Assembly (NCBI GenBank): GCA_024222895.1
Contig: JAAEOR010000983.1
Span: 1-46,831, forward strand
Source of the DNA: Hyphomicrobiales bacterium
GTDB lineage: Bacteria; Pseudomonadota; Alphaproteobacteria; Rhizobiales; Kaistiaceae
Direction: 5' to 3'
DNA length: 46,831 nt
Part shown: piece after piece, positions 1 through 8,773 of the stretch
Layout of the letters: each line of letters starts with the position of its first letter
How positions within the stretch are numbered: the first letter of the stretch is position 1
Notes under the pieces: generated by a model
What the model was told of the DNA's origin: nothing
The model's input: only the letters and a program-made list of their open reading frames with translations
Database searches by the model: none
Translations under genes and position numbers: made by a program

Positions 1-403
1 CAGACAGGTACTCCAATGCTGTTCTGCTTCCTTCAATTGAGGCAAATGACATCCAGTCACCGGCATATAGCGAATTCAGCATTCCCCTAACCCAGAGCGC
101 GCCGTGCTCGATAGCGAGCTCGAACTGCAAAACGGCTTCACATCGGTGGATTCCAGTGGACAGGAAACCAGAACCAAGCAGCATGCCCCGTTCGCCAAAT
201 ATCTGCGTGTCCGTAGTACCGTCCGCGTCCTTTATTAATTCCCAAGCTTCATCCCACTTTTCCGCTTCGATCGCTTCCGAATAAGCTGATCGATCGAAAT
301 CCTCTGCAGCAGTTGCTTGGGTCATAGAAACGACAGCGCAATTAATCATAGCCATTGTTGCAAGCGATTTAACGAAAAAACGCAAAATTCGGTCGTCACA
401 CAA
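1..403 (-). CDS. Partial gene for a secreted protein, Sel1/TPR-like, unknown function
   Basis: An open frame on the minus strand runs without a stop from about 403 to the window edge, so the C-terminus is missing. A TTG start at 403 is preceded by GAGGAG at good spacing; TTG at 385 or ATG at 355 are alternatives. The N-terminus is a convincing signal peptide: a basic stretch (RFFVKS), a hydrophobic core, then ATAA before EDFD as a likely signal peptidase I site, so the product should be periplasmic or exported. The mature part has alternating short helices and a stretch (FELAIEHGALWVRGMLNSLY) with the Ala/Gly/Leu/Tyr spacing of Sel1-like repeats. The family call is inference from this spacing. 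No operon partner is visible; an IS30 copy starts about 120 bp upstream of the start. Confidence 0.5.
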   Translation of the reverse strand, partial: MCDDRILRFFVKSLATMAMINCAVVSMTQATAAEDFDRSAYSEAIEAEKWDEAWELIKDADGTTDTQIFGERGMLLGSGFLSTGIHRCEAVLQFELAIEHGALWVRGMLNSLYAGDWMSFASIEGSRTALEYLS

Positions 404-522
404 TTTGCCAAACTCCTCGCTAAAGATGAGTGTTTATTGAGTATCAATCTCTAATTGAAGTGAGAGTTCTGAGCAATCCAATGCTACTACCAGATCTGAA
501 CATGCCATTGTCCGCTATGTCC

Positions 523-1749
523 GGTGGATTCAACTGATCGACGCAACGCACTCAGCGAACTTCTCTGCTGGGGTTTGATATTGCAAGGTCTTTCTGGGTC
601 GTTCATTCAACTGACGGGCGATGGCGCTCAGCTTTGCCTGGGAATGCACTGACAAGTCGGTTCCTCGTGGCAGATACTGGCGCAGCAGACGGTTGGTATT
701 TTCGTTTGACCCGCGTTGCCACGGCGATTTTGGATCGCAAAAGTAAACCTCGACATCTGTTGCCATGGTCAGGCGGGGATGATCCGCCAGCTCTTTGCCG
801 CGGTCCCATGTCAGGGATCTGTAGAGCTCCTTTGGAAGCCGTTGAGATTGTTTGATCAATGCCGAGATCACGCTTTCAGTGTCTTTGTTGGCCACTTTAA
901 TCAGCATGACATAGCGCGACTGTCGCTCGACAAGTGTTGCGATGTAACTGTTCCTGGAGCCGCCAATGAGATCGCCTTCCCAATGACCCGGTACGGCACG
1001 ATCCTCCACAGATGCGGGTCTTTCGCTGATCGAGACGGCATCTTTGACCTGTCCCAGTCCATTGCGCTTGAGACTGGCGTGCCTGGAACGGCGAACCGTG
1101 CGTTTGGCTCGAAGATGCTCCAGAAGTTCCTTCTTCAGCACGCCACGTGCCTGTATGTAAAGGCTCCGATATATCGTCTCGTGTGACACTTGTTTGTGCG
1201 CCTCTCCCGGAAAGGTGCGTTTAAGCCAACCAGCAATCTGTTCCGGTGACCATTTGCGTCGCAGCTTTGCCGATACTGCTCGGCTCAAGAATGGGTGGCA
1301 AGCCAACTTACATGTCTTGGGGCGCAAAGCACGGTCCCATGCGGCCCGATCGGAAGCAGCCGCACGATATGCTGCACACCCTCCGTTGCGGCGGACTTCA
1401 CGACTGATGGTCGATGGTGCGCGCTCCAAATGACGTGCAATCGTACGTAAGGATTGTTTGATACTGAGCCGCCGCGATATCTCTTCGCGCTCACTAAGGC
1501 TCAGAGCTTGCCTGCTGCGCTTGCGGTCTGGAGGACGGATGCCGCCGGTGGGAGAGATCACAGAAAACACTGAGGACGACTGCCGATCAAACGCACGTCC
1601 AATCGAGCTCATCGACTCCCCACGCTGCCAACGATCCCAAATCTCGGCACGCTGAACGGCTGAATAATAAATACGGCGGCGATACTTCATGGTGAACACT
1701 CCATCTTCGTTCAAAGACTAAAGTGTTGCGTCCACCTGTTGAGCACACC
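523..1749 (-). mobile_element. IS30-family element, copy A (1227 bp)
   Basis: Imperfect 27-bp terminal inverted repeats at 523-549 and 1723-1749 bracket one transposase gene. The total is exactly 1227 bp, the same as copies B (2738-3964) and C (39433-43156 once its IS21 insertion is removed). The left end directly follows GTCCGCTATGTCC (510-522); the other two copies also abut a GTCCGC motif. CC occurs on both outer sides, compatible with the 2-3 bp duplications of IS30 elements but too short to prove one. Confidence 0.9.
530..1690 (-). CDS. IS30-family transposase, copy A
   Basis: A DDE transposase of 386 aa, full length for the family. The N-terminal half holds two helix-turn-helix-like segments (the second around ISRRLSIKQSLRTIARHLER, followed by APSTISREVRRNG). 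The C-terminal half is an RNase H-fold core with the acidic residues in GHWEGDLI, LTWDRGKE and NENTNR, and ends in the typical NERPRKTLQYQTPAE. ATG at 1690 (MKYRRR) is preferred over the in-frame TTG at 1714 because GGAG lies just upstream and the same start is found in copies B and C. The stop codon lies inside the terminal inverted repeat. No frameshift or missing catalytic residue is seen, so the gene should be active. Confidence 0.93.
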   Translation of the reverse strand: MKYRRRIYYSAVQRAEIWDRWQRGESMSSIGRAFDRQSSSVFSVISPTGGIRPPDRKRSRQALSLSEREEISRRLSIKQSLRTIARHLERAPSTISREVRRNGGCAAYRAAASDRAAWDRALRPKTCKLACHPFLSRAVSAKLRRKWSPEQIAGWLKRTFPGEAHKQVSHETIYRSLYIQARGVLKKELLEHLRAKRTVRRSRHASLKRNGLGQVKDAVSISERPASVEDRAVPGHWEGDLIGGSRNSYIATLVERQSRYVMLIKVANKDTESVISALIKQSQRLPKELYRSLTWDRGKELADHPRLTMATDVEVYFCDPKSPWQRGSNENTNRLLRQYLPRGTDLSVHSQAKLSAIARQLNERPRKTLQYQTPAEKFAECVASIS

Positions 1750-1861
1750 CCGCGTTCCTGCCATTCACGTTCAGATATTCAAGAGCTGATCGGTGTGCGT
1801 CGCGGCGAAGGTCCGCCCTGAGCCCATTGCTGCCGATTGATTTTTCGCCTAGATCTTTGGG

Positions 1862-2275
1862 ATGACTGAAAGCAACACAGCATCAATATACGAAGCTATC
1901 CCGGGTGGGTCTGAGCTGTTAGATTGGTTCGGATGGGATCTAAGTTTCCACGACGCAGAAATTCTTGATTTTCATCTCAGGCGCAATGGCCATTCAACAC
2001 TGACTATCCATTTTTGGGATACAACCAACAAAGTTCGAAACGGGTATTTCTTGCGGGAAAAGCATGCGGTTGTAAAATTTTCCATTGAACGAATTATCGA
2101 TTTGAAAATTGACGGCTTCAGCCATCAAAATGTCATCGACGGACTGACTCTGGAACGCGTGAAATTCGATGGAAATACCGAAGCCTACGAGTTGCAGATA
2201 GAACCCTGCTACGGTCTGGGTGGGAGCATTCGGGCAGAAAAAATCTCCGTAAGCTACACTGCTGGGAAACCATAA
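1862..2275 (+). CDS. Probable Imm50-family immunity protein
   Basis: 137 aa, cytosolic, with no signal peptide or membrane segment. The N-terminal region has the signature of Imm50 polymorphic-toxin immunity proteins: a hydrophobic/aromatic LLDWFGWDLSFHDAEILD, where the family typically reads W-P-S-F-H-D-A-E, followed by alternating beta strands and a conserved segment IDGFSHQNVIDGL. Members of this family are thought to neutralise a cognate toxin by direct binding. No toxin gene is beside it, so this is an orphan immunity gene, possibly protective against kin toxins or left over from a toxin cluster broken up by the IS30 copies on either side. The start has only a weak ribosome binding site (TTTGGG). 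The family call is by recognition, not search. Confidence 0.65.
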   Translation: MTESNTASIYEAIPGGSELLDWFGWDLSFHDAEILDFHLRRNGHSTLTIHFWDTTNKVRNGYFLREKHAVVKFSIERIIDLKIDGFSHQNVIDGLTLERVKFDGNTEAYELQIEPCYGLGGSIRAEKISVSYTAGKP

Positions 2276-2372
2276 GGGCCAATACGCAATGGACGCTTTG
2301 AACCCGTTTTAGTTGTTTTTAGAAATGACTTTTCGATTTGCTAGCCCCACACACTCGTGAAAGCTTCTGCGG

Positions 2373-2699
2373 ATGACAAATTGGCTAAGAATTGGCGATC
2401 ATGAAACCGCCCTGTTTGGCAACCGTCGTTGGGAGTTTAAATTCTCTGGAGGCACCTATCTGCTCGTCGCAACAGAGGCGGATCAAGAATTTATCTCAAT
2501 AGAATATAACAATAAAACAGAGCTTTGGCCGATCGCTCTAAAGGAAAAATCAGGCGATACGTACAAGTTGTCAGGCATGGCAGATTGGGTGCCAGAAATA
2601 CTAGAGGATGTGCGCTGGTTCGAGTTGTTCATCTGCCCGGCTCCAAATATAACCTATTGGGGAGACAGTGTAATTTATCGAACAGATTTTACCATCTGA
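2373..2699 (+). CDS. Small hypothetical protein, possible second immunity-type gene
   Basis: 108 aa and acidic. It starts MTNWLRIGDHETALFGN and is rich in aromatic residues and predicted beta strands (RRWEFKFSGGTYLLVATE, WFELFICPAPNITYW). It has no signal peptide or membrane helix and I recognise no family. It lies about 100 bp after the Imm50-like gene on the same strand, and both sit between two IS30 copies. Size, composition and position fit a single-domain immunity protein, but that is only inference from context. There is no strong ribosome binding site before the ATG. Confidence 0.45.
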   Translation: MTNWLRIGDHETALFGNRRWEFKFSGGTYLLVATEADQEFISIEYNNKTELWPIALKEKSGDTYKLSGMADWVPEILEDVRWFELFICPAPNITYWGDSVIYRTDFTI

Positions 2700-2737
2700 T
2701 TTGAATAGGTGCTTTGAAACTAAGGTCCGCTAAGTCC

Positions 2738-3964
2738 GGTGGATTCAACGGATGGACGCAACACTCTAGTCTTTGAAGAAAGAGGGAGTGTTGACAATGG
2801 GGTATCGGCAGCGGATCTATTTTACGTCCAGTCAGAAGGCTGAGATTTGGGATCGATGGCAGCGCGGCGAGTCGATGAGTTCGATCGGCCGTTTGTTCGA
2901 TCGCGGCTCTTCCTCGATTTACCCCTTATTGTCGCGCACTGGCGGCATTCGCCCGCCCGAACGTAAGAGGTCCCGTCTGGCGCTGACGCTTGGTGAGCGT
3001 GAGGAGATATCCAGAGGTTTGAAGGCTCGCTATTCCTTGCGCGTCATTGCCCGGCAATTGCGCCGTTCACCTTCGACGATCAGCCGAGAGGTTTGGCGCA
3101 ATGGCGGGCAACTTGCCTATCGAGCGACAGCCTCGGATGCGGCAGCATGGGATCGGGCCCTGCGTCCCAAGTTGTGCAAGCTGGCTTGCCAGCCGGCCCT
3201 GTGTCGCACAGTATCGGGCAAGCTTCAGCGCAAATGGTCGCCACAGCAGATTGCCGGTTGGCTCAGGCGTGAGCATCCCGATGACGAGCAAAACCGCGTG
3301 TCGCACGAAACCATCTACAAAAGCCTGTATATCCAGACCCGGGGTGTCTTGAAGAAGGAACTGCTGGCGCATCTGCGGGCAACACGCTCGATCCGTCGGT
3401 CACGGCACGCCAGCCTGAAGCGCGACGGGCTTGGGCAGGTCAAAGACGCCGTGTCGATCCGTGAAAGACCCGCGGCAGCAGAAGACCGCACAGTTCCCGG
3501 ACATTGGGAGGGTGATCTGATCGCGGGCTCGAAGAACAGCTTCATTGCCACGCTGGTTGAGCGTCATTCGCGCTATGTGCTGCTGGCCAGGGTCGCGAAC
3601 AAGGACACAGCCAGTGTTGTTGCTGCGCTGATCAAACAATCGAAGAAACTGCCGCGGGAGCTCTACAAATCCCTCACCTGGGACAGAGGCAAAGAGCTGG
3701 CCGGGCATCGGCAATTCACAATGGCGACAGATGTCGAGGTCTATTTCTGCGATCCCCACAGCCCCTGGCAGCGTGGGTCGAACGAAAACACCAACCGCCT
3801 GCTGAGGCAATACTTCCCGAAGGGAACGGATCTTTCCATGCATTCACAAGCCAAGCTCAGTGCCATTGCACGCCAGCTCAACGAAAGGCCGAGGAAGACC
3901 TTGCAATATCAAACGCCGGCTGAAAGATTTGCCGAGTGTGTTGCGGCGATCAATTGAATCCGCC
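2738..3964 (+). mobile_element. IS30-family element, copy B (1227 bp)
   Basis: Terminal inverted repeats of 27 bp at 2738-2764 and 3938-3964 match at 22 of 27 positions when compared by eye. The element is again exactly 1227 bp and lies in the opposite orientation to copy A. Its left end directly follows GTCCGCTAAGTCC (2725-2737), nearly the same motif that precedes copy A. CC flanks both ends. Confidence 0.92.
2797..3957 (+). CDS. IS30-family transposase, copy B
   Basis: 386 aa, same architecture as copy A: N-terminal DNA-binding helices (SPSTISREVWRNG) and a DDE core with GHWEGDLI, LTWDRGKE and NENTNRLLRQY. The ATG at 2797 (MGYRQR) follows GAGGGAG at good spacing; a TTG at 2773 is in frame but less likely. 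Copy B differs from copy A at many residues throughout, so the two arrived separately or diverged a long time ago rather than by a recent duplication. It appears intact. Confidence 0.93.
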   Translation: MGYRQRIYFTSSQKAEIWDRWQRGESMSSIGRLFDRGSSSIYPLLSRTGGIRPPERKRSRLALTLGEREEISRGLKARYSLRVIARQLRRSPSTISREVWRNGGQLAYRATASDAAAWDRALRPKLCKLACQPALCRTVSGKLQRKWSPQQIAGWLRREHPDDEQNRVSHETIYKSLYIQTRGVLKKELLAHLRATRSIRRSRHASLKRDGLGQVKDAVSIRERPAAAEDRTVPGHWEGDLIAGSKNSFIATLVERHSRYVLLARVANKDTASVVAALIKQSKKLPRELYKSLTWDRGKELAGHRQFTMATDVEVYFCDPHSPWQRGSNENTNRLLRQYFPKGTDLSMHSQAKLSAIARQLNERPRKTLQYQTPAERFAECVAAIN

Positions 3965-4424
3965 CCGCATTGCCGTCCTTCGTGCCAAGAATATTGCTTT
4001 CCGCGAGGTGTGCGATGCCGCGAATGGCTGCTCTCTGAGAAATACCCCTTTTCGTCTCCTTGGGGATTAAGCGGTCCCCTTGATAGATGGCAACCCTACA
4101 AACGGCAGCTGAAGTGTTGATCGTTGGAGTTGCTTTCTTCGACACTCTTTGATGATGCACGGCGACCGTCTCGTTTCATCGTAGCACGTATATTTGGGTC
4201 AATTTTTCGTCCGGACAGCGTTTCCATCTGCGAAAGAATGGTCAAAGCTGATCCAGCGTTATCAAGGAATGTGAACGGAGGAGGGTCAGTGGTGGCGGAG
4301 TGCGCCTGTAAATGCGGATCCGAGCAGCATGGCTCGGCTTGCGGATGGGGCGACTGCTCCTGACACTGATGTTGTGGAAACGGGGTCGCGCAAGCGCCCC
4401 AAGCAACGTCGGAAAGGAGCAGTC
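3965..4424 (+). other. Non-coding 5' flank of the IS110 element; candidate bridge RNA region
   Basis: No convincing gene is seen here. The part nearest the IS110 gene (about 4290-4424) can fold strongly: CCGAG pairs with CTCGG around a short loop (4320-4337), nested inside a longer stem involving TGCGGATCC and GGCTTGCGGA, and a second stem pairs GGTCGCGC with GCGCCCC (about 4383-4401). IS110-family recombinases act with a structured non-coding RNA encoded at an element end, on the 5' side in the IS110 group. That this is such an RNA is inference; the element ends were not defined. Confidence 0.3.
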
Positions 4425-5495
4425 ATGGAATATTATGCCGGAATAGATGTCGCAATGGAACGGTCGGCGCTGTGCGTGATCGACGAGGCGGGTACGATCG
4501 TGCTGGAAAAGAGCATCGAAACGGAACCTGATGTGATTGCCGAAGCACTTGCGCCATTTACCAAAACCTTGAGACGGGTCGGCCATGAAACCGGATCGCT
4601 GGCGCCATGGTTGCACAAGGAATTGCGAGCCTGCGGCCTGCCGATCATCTGCATGGAAGCGGCCCATACACGCTCGGCACTGAATGCGCAACGCAACAAG
4701 ACGGACAAGAACGATGCCCGTGGTTTGGCGCAGATATTGCGCACGGGATGGTTCCGGCCGGTGCATATCAAGAGTGACGAAAGCTACCGGATGCGATTGC
4801 TGCTGACGGCCAGGCGCAACATGAAGCGCAAGTTTCTGGACATCGAAAACGCCATCCGTCATTCGCTCAAGGCTTTCGGCATCCGTCTCGGCAAGGTCAG
4901 CCGAGGCCGGTTTGAAGCCAAGGTGCGGGCGGCACTGGCCGATGATGTGGTGCTGACGGGCATGGTCGAAGGACTGCTGAAGGTGCGCGCCGTGTTGTGG
5001 GCGGAGTATTGCGCCCTGCACAAGCTTTTGGTGAAGATCGTGGCGCGTGATCCGGTGTGCCGGCGCTTCCTGGCGGTCCCTGGGGTCGGGCCGGTCACGG
5101 CGCTCAGCTTTCGCGCCTCGGTCGATGATCCGCACCGGTTTGCAAAGTCACGGACCGTTGGCGCGCACTTCGGACTGACGCCAAGACGGTGGCAATCGGG
5201 CACGTCGATCGATCAGGGTGGTCATATCTCAAAGAAGGGCGACGGGGAGGTGCGCACGGCGCTTTACGAGTCGGCGAACGCGCTTCTGACACTGCTGCGC
5301 CGGCCGGATCCGCTCAAAAGCTGGGGCCAGAAGATCGCAAAGAAGCGCGGTCACAAGGCGGCCTGTGTCGCCGTGGCGCGCAAGCTGGCGGTCATATTGC
5401 ACGCCATGTGGCGCGATGGAACAGACTATGGTGCGCCGAAATCACGGGACGAATTGTCGATCTCGGCGCGGGCGATTGCAGCAATGAACAGGTAA
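4425..5495 (+). CDS. IS110-family transposase (DEDD recombinase)
   Basis: 356 aa, full length. The N-terminal DEDD catalytic domain begins YYAGIDVAMERSALCVID, with further acidic residues in GHETG and in the DKNDARGLAQ motif. The C-terminal Tnp_IS110/IS116/IS902 domain runs from FLAVPGVGPVTALSF through GLTPRRWQSGTSIDQGG, which contains the serine used in strand exchange in studied relatives. The ATG at 4425 has an excellent site (GGAAAGGAG) before it; a longer frame from 4329 lacks one. IS110 elements have no classical inverted repeats and move with an element-encoded bridge RNA; structured non-coding sequence is present on both sides. There is no damage to the reading frame. Confidence 0.93.
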   Translation: MEYYAGIDVAMERSALCVIDEAGTIVLEKSIETEPDVIAEALAPFTKTLRRVGHETGSLAPWLHKELRACGLPIICMEAAHTRSALNAQRNKTDKNDARGLAQILRTGWFRPVHIKSDESYRMRLLLTARRNMKRKFLDIENAIRHSLKAFGIRLGKVSRGRFEAKVRAALADDVVLTGMVEGLLKVRAVLWAEYCALHKLLVKIVARDPVCRRFLAVPGVGPVTALSFRASVDDPHRFAKSRTVGAHFGLTPRRWQSGTSIDQGGHISKKGDGEVRTALYESANALLTLLRRPDPLKSWGQKIAKKRGHKAACVAVARKLAVILHAMWRDGTDYGAPKSRDELSISARAIAAMNR

Positions 5496-6364
5496 TGAAA
5501 GGAACATGAAGTCTCATGACTTCTGACGCAATCCGCTCACTGTGAGCGGAGCAATTGGACGGGAGACTGATCGATGCGGGAAGCTCGTTATCTTGCCTGT
5601 GAGGCCCTTAAAGAGGAGCGATCACGCTGGAGTGCATGTGACTGTTGCCCCGCCTGTCCGATCGGAAAGTGAACCGGCGCACAGGCTTGCTGCCGAGTTC
5701 GAAGGAGTGCATGGACCGTCTGATTGTTGTGATTTGAGTTGCGGATGATCAATGAAGTAGTCTGGACAGTATGTCCCAGGCCTTGAATCGAAGTGTCCAA
5801 GTAGAGGAAAGAATAGCCATGAAGAATCAGCGGGATAGGAGTACATTTAGGAGGGCAAGATAAAAGGTAATGGTGCAAAGCGGCGCCTTTCCCAGTCTGC
5901 ACATCGGGTTAGCTTGCACATGGTAGATTGGGCCTTGTGCAGGGAGACAATGCTAAAGCGTTGATTGTATGAGAAAATACATGGTGCAAGGTACAAACGA
6001 CCGTTTGATGAAAGCCTGGGATTTCGAAACGTATTAAAGAAAAGACGCGATTGCCTCCTTCAGCTAACGAACGAACCTACTGGCGGGATGGCTTTAATGG
6101 CGGGCTGAATGGAATTAGGTGATGAGGGCTTGCGGCCCCTTACCGGTCATTCACCGCCGCAGGGAATGCTTTAACGCAGTGCTAGAAAGCAGAACTTGGA
6201 TCAGTCAGAGTTCGAAGCGATTGATCAACAGCCAATCAGCGGACAGAGCGCACTTTGGCCTGTTGCAAATATAGATCAGAATTGAAGCTGATGATCTTCG
6301 GCCCTTTTGACCATCACTCCAATCCGTTCACCATGCCAAGCAAGTCTAGAATGACCAATTTGAA
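5496..6364. other. Non-coding 3' flank of IS110 with hairpins, then featureless sequence
   Basis: Right after the transposase stop lie two perfect hairpins: GAAGTC-TCAT-GACTTC (5508-5523) and an 8-bp stem CCGCTCAC / GTGAGCGG with one loop base (5533-5549). Neither is followed by a T run, so they are more likely part of the IS110 end or its RNA than a terminator. GGAGTGCATG occurs twice (about 5629 and 5705). From about 5760 to 6364 I see no gene, RNA or repeat that I can support. Confidence 0.4.
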
Positions 6365-7075
6365 TTGTTCGCTTCGCATACCCAAATTAGATCTATGCAG
6401 GATTACCAAACATTTGGTGATGCTATTGCTTGCGTTACCCGCGATCAGCGCGTCGAAAGCGATGACTGGAGTGTAAAACTTGCTTATGAAGCGTTTGGCG
6501 TCCTGAAGGCAGGTTTACCAGCCATATCTCATTATCGGATTAGGGTTTTGCATAACCCAGATCACTTCGCATTTACTGCTGATGGCAATCATATTTTTCT
6601 AACAAGAACTCTGCTCGAACTTTGCGGGACAGTTGAGATGGCTGCATTCGTAATTGCCCACGAGATCGCGCATCATGAACTGGGGCACATCCCTGCAGCC
6701 TCGAAAGTGTTGAAAGGTCGGCTAAACGTCACAGTGGACTTTTTGCAAAATTTTGTGTCACCGATCACTCGCGCGCGTTGGGAAAACGAAGCTGATATGT
6801 TCGCGATAAAAACGTGTATCGCGGCCGGTTTGTCTGGAGAAAAATGTCTTCGGACCTTCCAAGTACTCGAAAAGAACACGCTAGATCGTCGTGGGATTAA
6901 CGCTGCACTTGGAAGTGATGCATTTTATTGTAGCGAAATGTCTTCAATTGAAAGGCGTTGGAGGATCGGTCTCTATCTCCTGCGCTACGCGTATTATCCC
7001 ATACGAATTCGAAGGATTTTGGCCGAACGCCACGCCGGTATATGTGAGAACTCATACAGAGTGTTTCTCTTTTAG
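6365..7075 (+). CDS. M48-like zinc metalloprotease, soluble, unknown role
   Basis: 236 aa. The zinc-binding motif HEIAHHELGH begins at His99; the third ligand is probably Glu142 in ENEADMFAIKTC, the usual E...D arrangement of M48 peptidases. Upstream strands ending ADGNHIFLTRTLLELC match the part of M48 enzymes that precedes the HExxH helix. There is no signal peptide or membrane helix, unlike HtpX or BepA-type members, so it should be cytosolic. The start is uncertain: TTG at 6365 gives the full frame and ATG at 6395 is an alternative; neither has a clear ribosome binding site. The basic C-terminus after about residue 195 does not resemble the family and may reflect an old frameshift. It has no co-directional neighbour. 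Confidence 0.65.
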   Translation: MFASHTQIRSMQDYQTFGDAIACVTRDQRVESDDWSVKLAYEAFGVLKAGLPAISHYRIRVLHNPDHFAFTADGNHIFLTRTLLELCGTVEMAAFVIAHEIAHHELGHIPAASKVLKGRLNVTVDFLQNFVSPITRARWENEADMFAIKTCIAAGLSGEKCLRTFQVLEKNTLDRRGINAALGSDAFYCSEMSSIERRWRIGLYLLRYAYYPIRIRRILAERHAGICENSYRVFLF

Positions 7076-7402
7076 TTCCAACAACAGGACCAATGTACCG
7101 TGCCGTGACCAATATGACTTATCCGTCCGATCTGCTTCCATTAAGTTGGAGGACCGCAATGGGTTCAAGGACGAAGCCGCTCGCGCGGCAATGGCGCTTG
7201 CGGCAGCCGTCCGTCATTGATCTGAACGTGGTGCATTTGTGATATCGGTATTTCGCGCCTGCAGCATGCAACCGAGATCGAGGATGGGACACTAGTTTCA
7301 GGTGCAACGAAAGCCCGCTCCCCCGATTCCGCCAAAAAACTCAGCGTTAGAATGGGCGGATTGGCGTCTGCGGTATCATTCCCGCAGCCGCACTCCGGGG
7401 CC
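7076..7402. other. Intergenic sequence between protease gene and IS6 element
   Basis: No supported gene, RNA or regulatory site. A short frame starting MTYPSDL near 7113 recalls the first residues of some IS5-type transposases but continues into unrelated sequence. Confidence 0.3.
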
Positions 7403-8203
7403 GGCGCTGTCACGTTGCGAAACTGTGGGCACGTTGATTCTGAGGAGCTTTTTGGTCAAGCCGCGGCGGTGACATTCCGCCATGTGTGCATCGCCTCACT
7501 GCGAAACTTGCGAAGTGCCTTGCGTGAGATGAGATGGCGCTGAACGTTGAAAGTATTGTAGATGACGGCATGGGTGGAGAGGAATCTTTGCGCTGATCCA
7601 GACGTCTTGAAGCGTTGCATTCTTCGCTCGCGTTGCCGAACTGGCAGATGAGAATTCTCCGCCCGGTTGTTACTTCGCCCACCGGTGACGTGTTTGCTGT
7701 CCATACCGAGATCTCTCAATGCAGCCCCGTAGGATGGGAGATTGTCGGTCACCACCGCGTCGGGTGCAAAGCCCTGCTTCTTAAGCAGAGTGTGCATCAG
7801 TTTGAGCGCAGCTTTCCTGTTCCGGCGGGCGTTAACCAGGATATCCAGCACTTCACCTTCGCTATCTACGGCGCGCCACAGATACATCCGTTTCCCGTTG
7901 ATCGAGACGAACACTTCGTCCAGGTGCCAACGCCCATCTGGTCGGGGACGCAGTCTTCTCAGTTTGCGGGCATAATTCAATCCGAACTTCAGCGTCCACC
8001 GTCGCACCGTTTCGTATGAAACATCGATACCACGCTCGGCGAGAAGATCCTCAACATCACGAAAGCTGAGTGGAAAGCGAAAATACAGCCACACCGCATG
8101 TTGGATGATCTGGGGTGGGAAGCGGTGGCGGCAATATGAGATGGTACGCATCGGTGATTAATACCACCAAACGGCGTCGCCGCCGAGTTGCCGTGACAAG
8201 CCC
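7403..8203 (-). mobile_element. IS6-family element (about 800 bp)
   Basis: A single IS6 transposase gene nearly fills the interval, which is the usual size for the family. Candidate terminal repeats share G-G-x-G-C-T-G-T-C-A-C-G at 7403 and its complement ending at 8203. Ends are placed by eye and could be off by several bases. I could not find the 8-bp target duplication, so the element may have rearranged after insertion. Its right end cuts into the gene at 8205-8711. Confidence 0.75.
7456..8151 (-). CDS. IS6-family transposase
   Basis: 231 aa, typical of the family. A short N-terminal DNA-binding part (FRDVEDLLAERGIDVSYETV) precedes the DDE core: Asp78 in WHLDEVFV, Asp136 in VVTDNLPSYG and Glu165 in NNRAENSH, followed by the basic RERRMQRFKT segment. 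IS6 elements move by replicative cointegrate formation and often leave deletions at their edges, which fits the truncated gene on the right. It appears intact. Confidence 0.93.
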   Translation of the reverse strand: MRTISYCRHRFPPQIIQHAVWLYFRFPLSFRDVEDLLAERGIDVSYETVRRWTLKFGLNYARKLRRLRPRPDGRWHLDEVFVSINGKRMYLWRAVDSEGEVLDILVNARRNRKAALKLMHTLLKKQGFAPDAVVTDNLPSYGAALRDLGMDSKHVTGGRSNNRAENSHLPVRQRERRMQRFKTSGSAQRFLSTHAVIYNTFNVQRHLISRKALRKFRSEAMHTWRNVTAAA

Positions 8204-8204
8204 C

Positions 8205-8711
8205 TTCACACCCCTCTACGTGATGCATGACCTGTTTTCAGAAGCGCGATTAATTCGGCGGTACAAAGGCAAAGCGAAGCTGACTCGAACTGGCAAAGCG
8301 ACCATAAGGGATTTCGGGCAGCTTCAGGTTTCGCTGTGTGAGGCGCAGTTTACTCGGTTCGAGAATCCAGGAATCGATCGATATCCCTTCTCCGAAGCAT
8401 TGATCGATTATCGGCATTTTCTCGGAGTGGTCGACAACAGACTTCAGAGTTGGACCAGCGCAACTGATTTTGCAGGTTGGTGTTTACCATTGGTTCCAGG
8501 AACGCGAGTCGACGACCGTCCAAATCAAGACCTGATCTACTACGCCTTGCACAACATCATCCGGCCGTTCAATTGGCTCGGATTGATCGAGGAAAAACCG
8601 ACGGACAAAAGGCACCCCTGGTTAGAGGAGCTCGAAATCCGAAAGACGGGCCTGTTCAATAAGTTCATTCGGTTTGTGGATCTGCATCCAGCCCCATTGG
8701 GACAACAATAG
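8205..8711 (+). pseudogene. 5'-truncated gene, C-terminal part of a pRiA4b ORF-3-like protein
   Basis: The frame can be read from 8115 but its first 30 codons lie inside the IS6 end; native sequence seems to begin near 8205. The remaining 169 residues begin with a winged-helix-like segment (HDLFSEARLIRRYKGKAKLTRTG), followed by an alpha-helical region, and finish EIRKTGLFNKFIRFVD. This pattern is like the C-terminal half of plasmid pRiA4b ORF-3-type proteins, whose function is unknown. With the N-terminal domain and promoter lost, the gene is probably dead. The family call is tentative. Confidence 0.5.
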
Positions 8712-8773
8712 GGACATTTCTGGTCTAATCTCGGCGGCCGAGTTTCCTGAACAAAACATGATCAAAACACATT

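Noticed and set aside
523-3964. Composite transposon formed by IS30 copies A and B with immunity cargo
   Set aside because: The copies differ at many residues and each has its own GTCCGC target motif on its left, which fits two independent insertions better than one unit.
4242-5135. 297-codon minus-strand frame opposite the IS110 gene
   Set aside because: It is a shadow of the transposase, whose motifs and ribosome binding site are clear.
7113-7240. IS5-type transposase remnant beginning MTYPSDL
   Set aside because: Only about seven residues resemble the family; the rest does not, so it is probably chance.
8115-8204. Native N-terminus for the 8115-8711 frame
   Set aside because: These 30 codons lie inside the IS6 end and are low-quality Arg-rich sequence; the native gene has been truncated.
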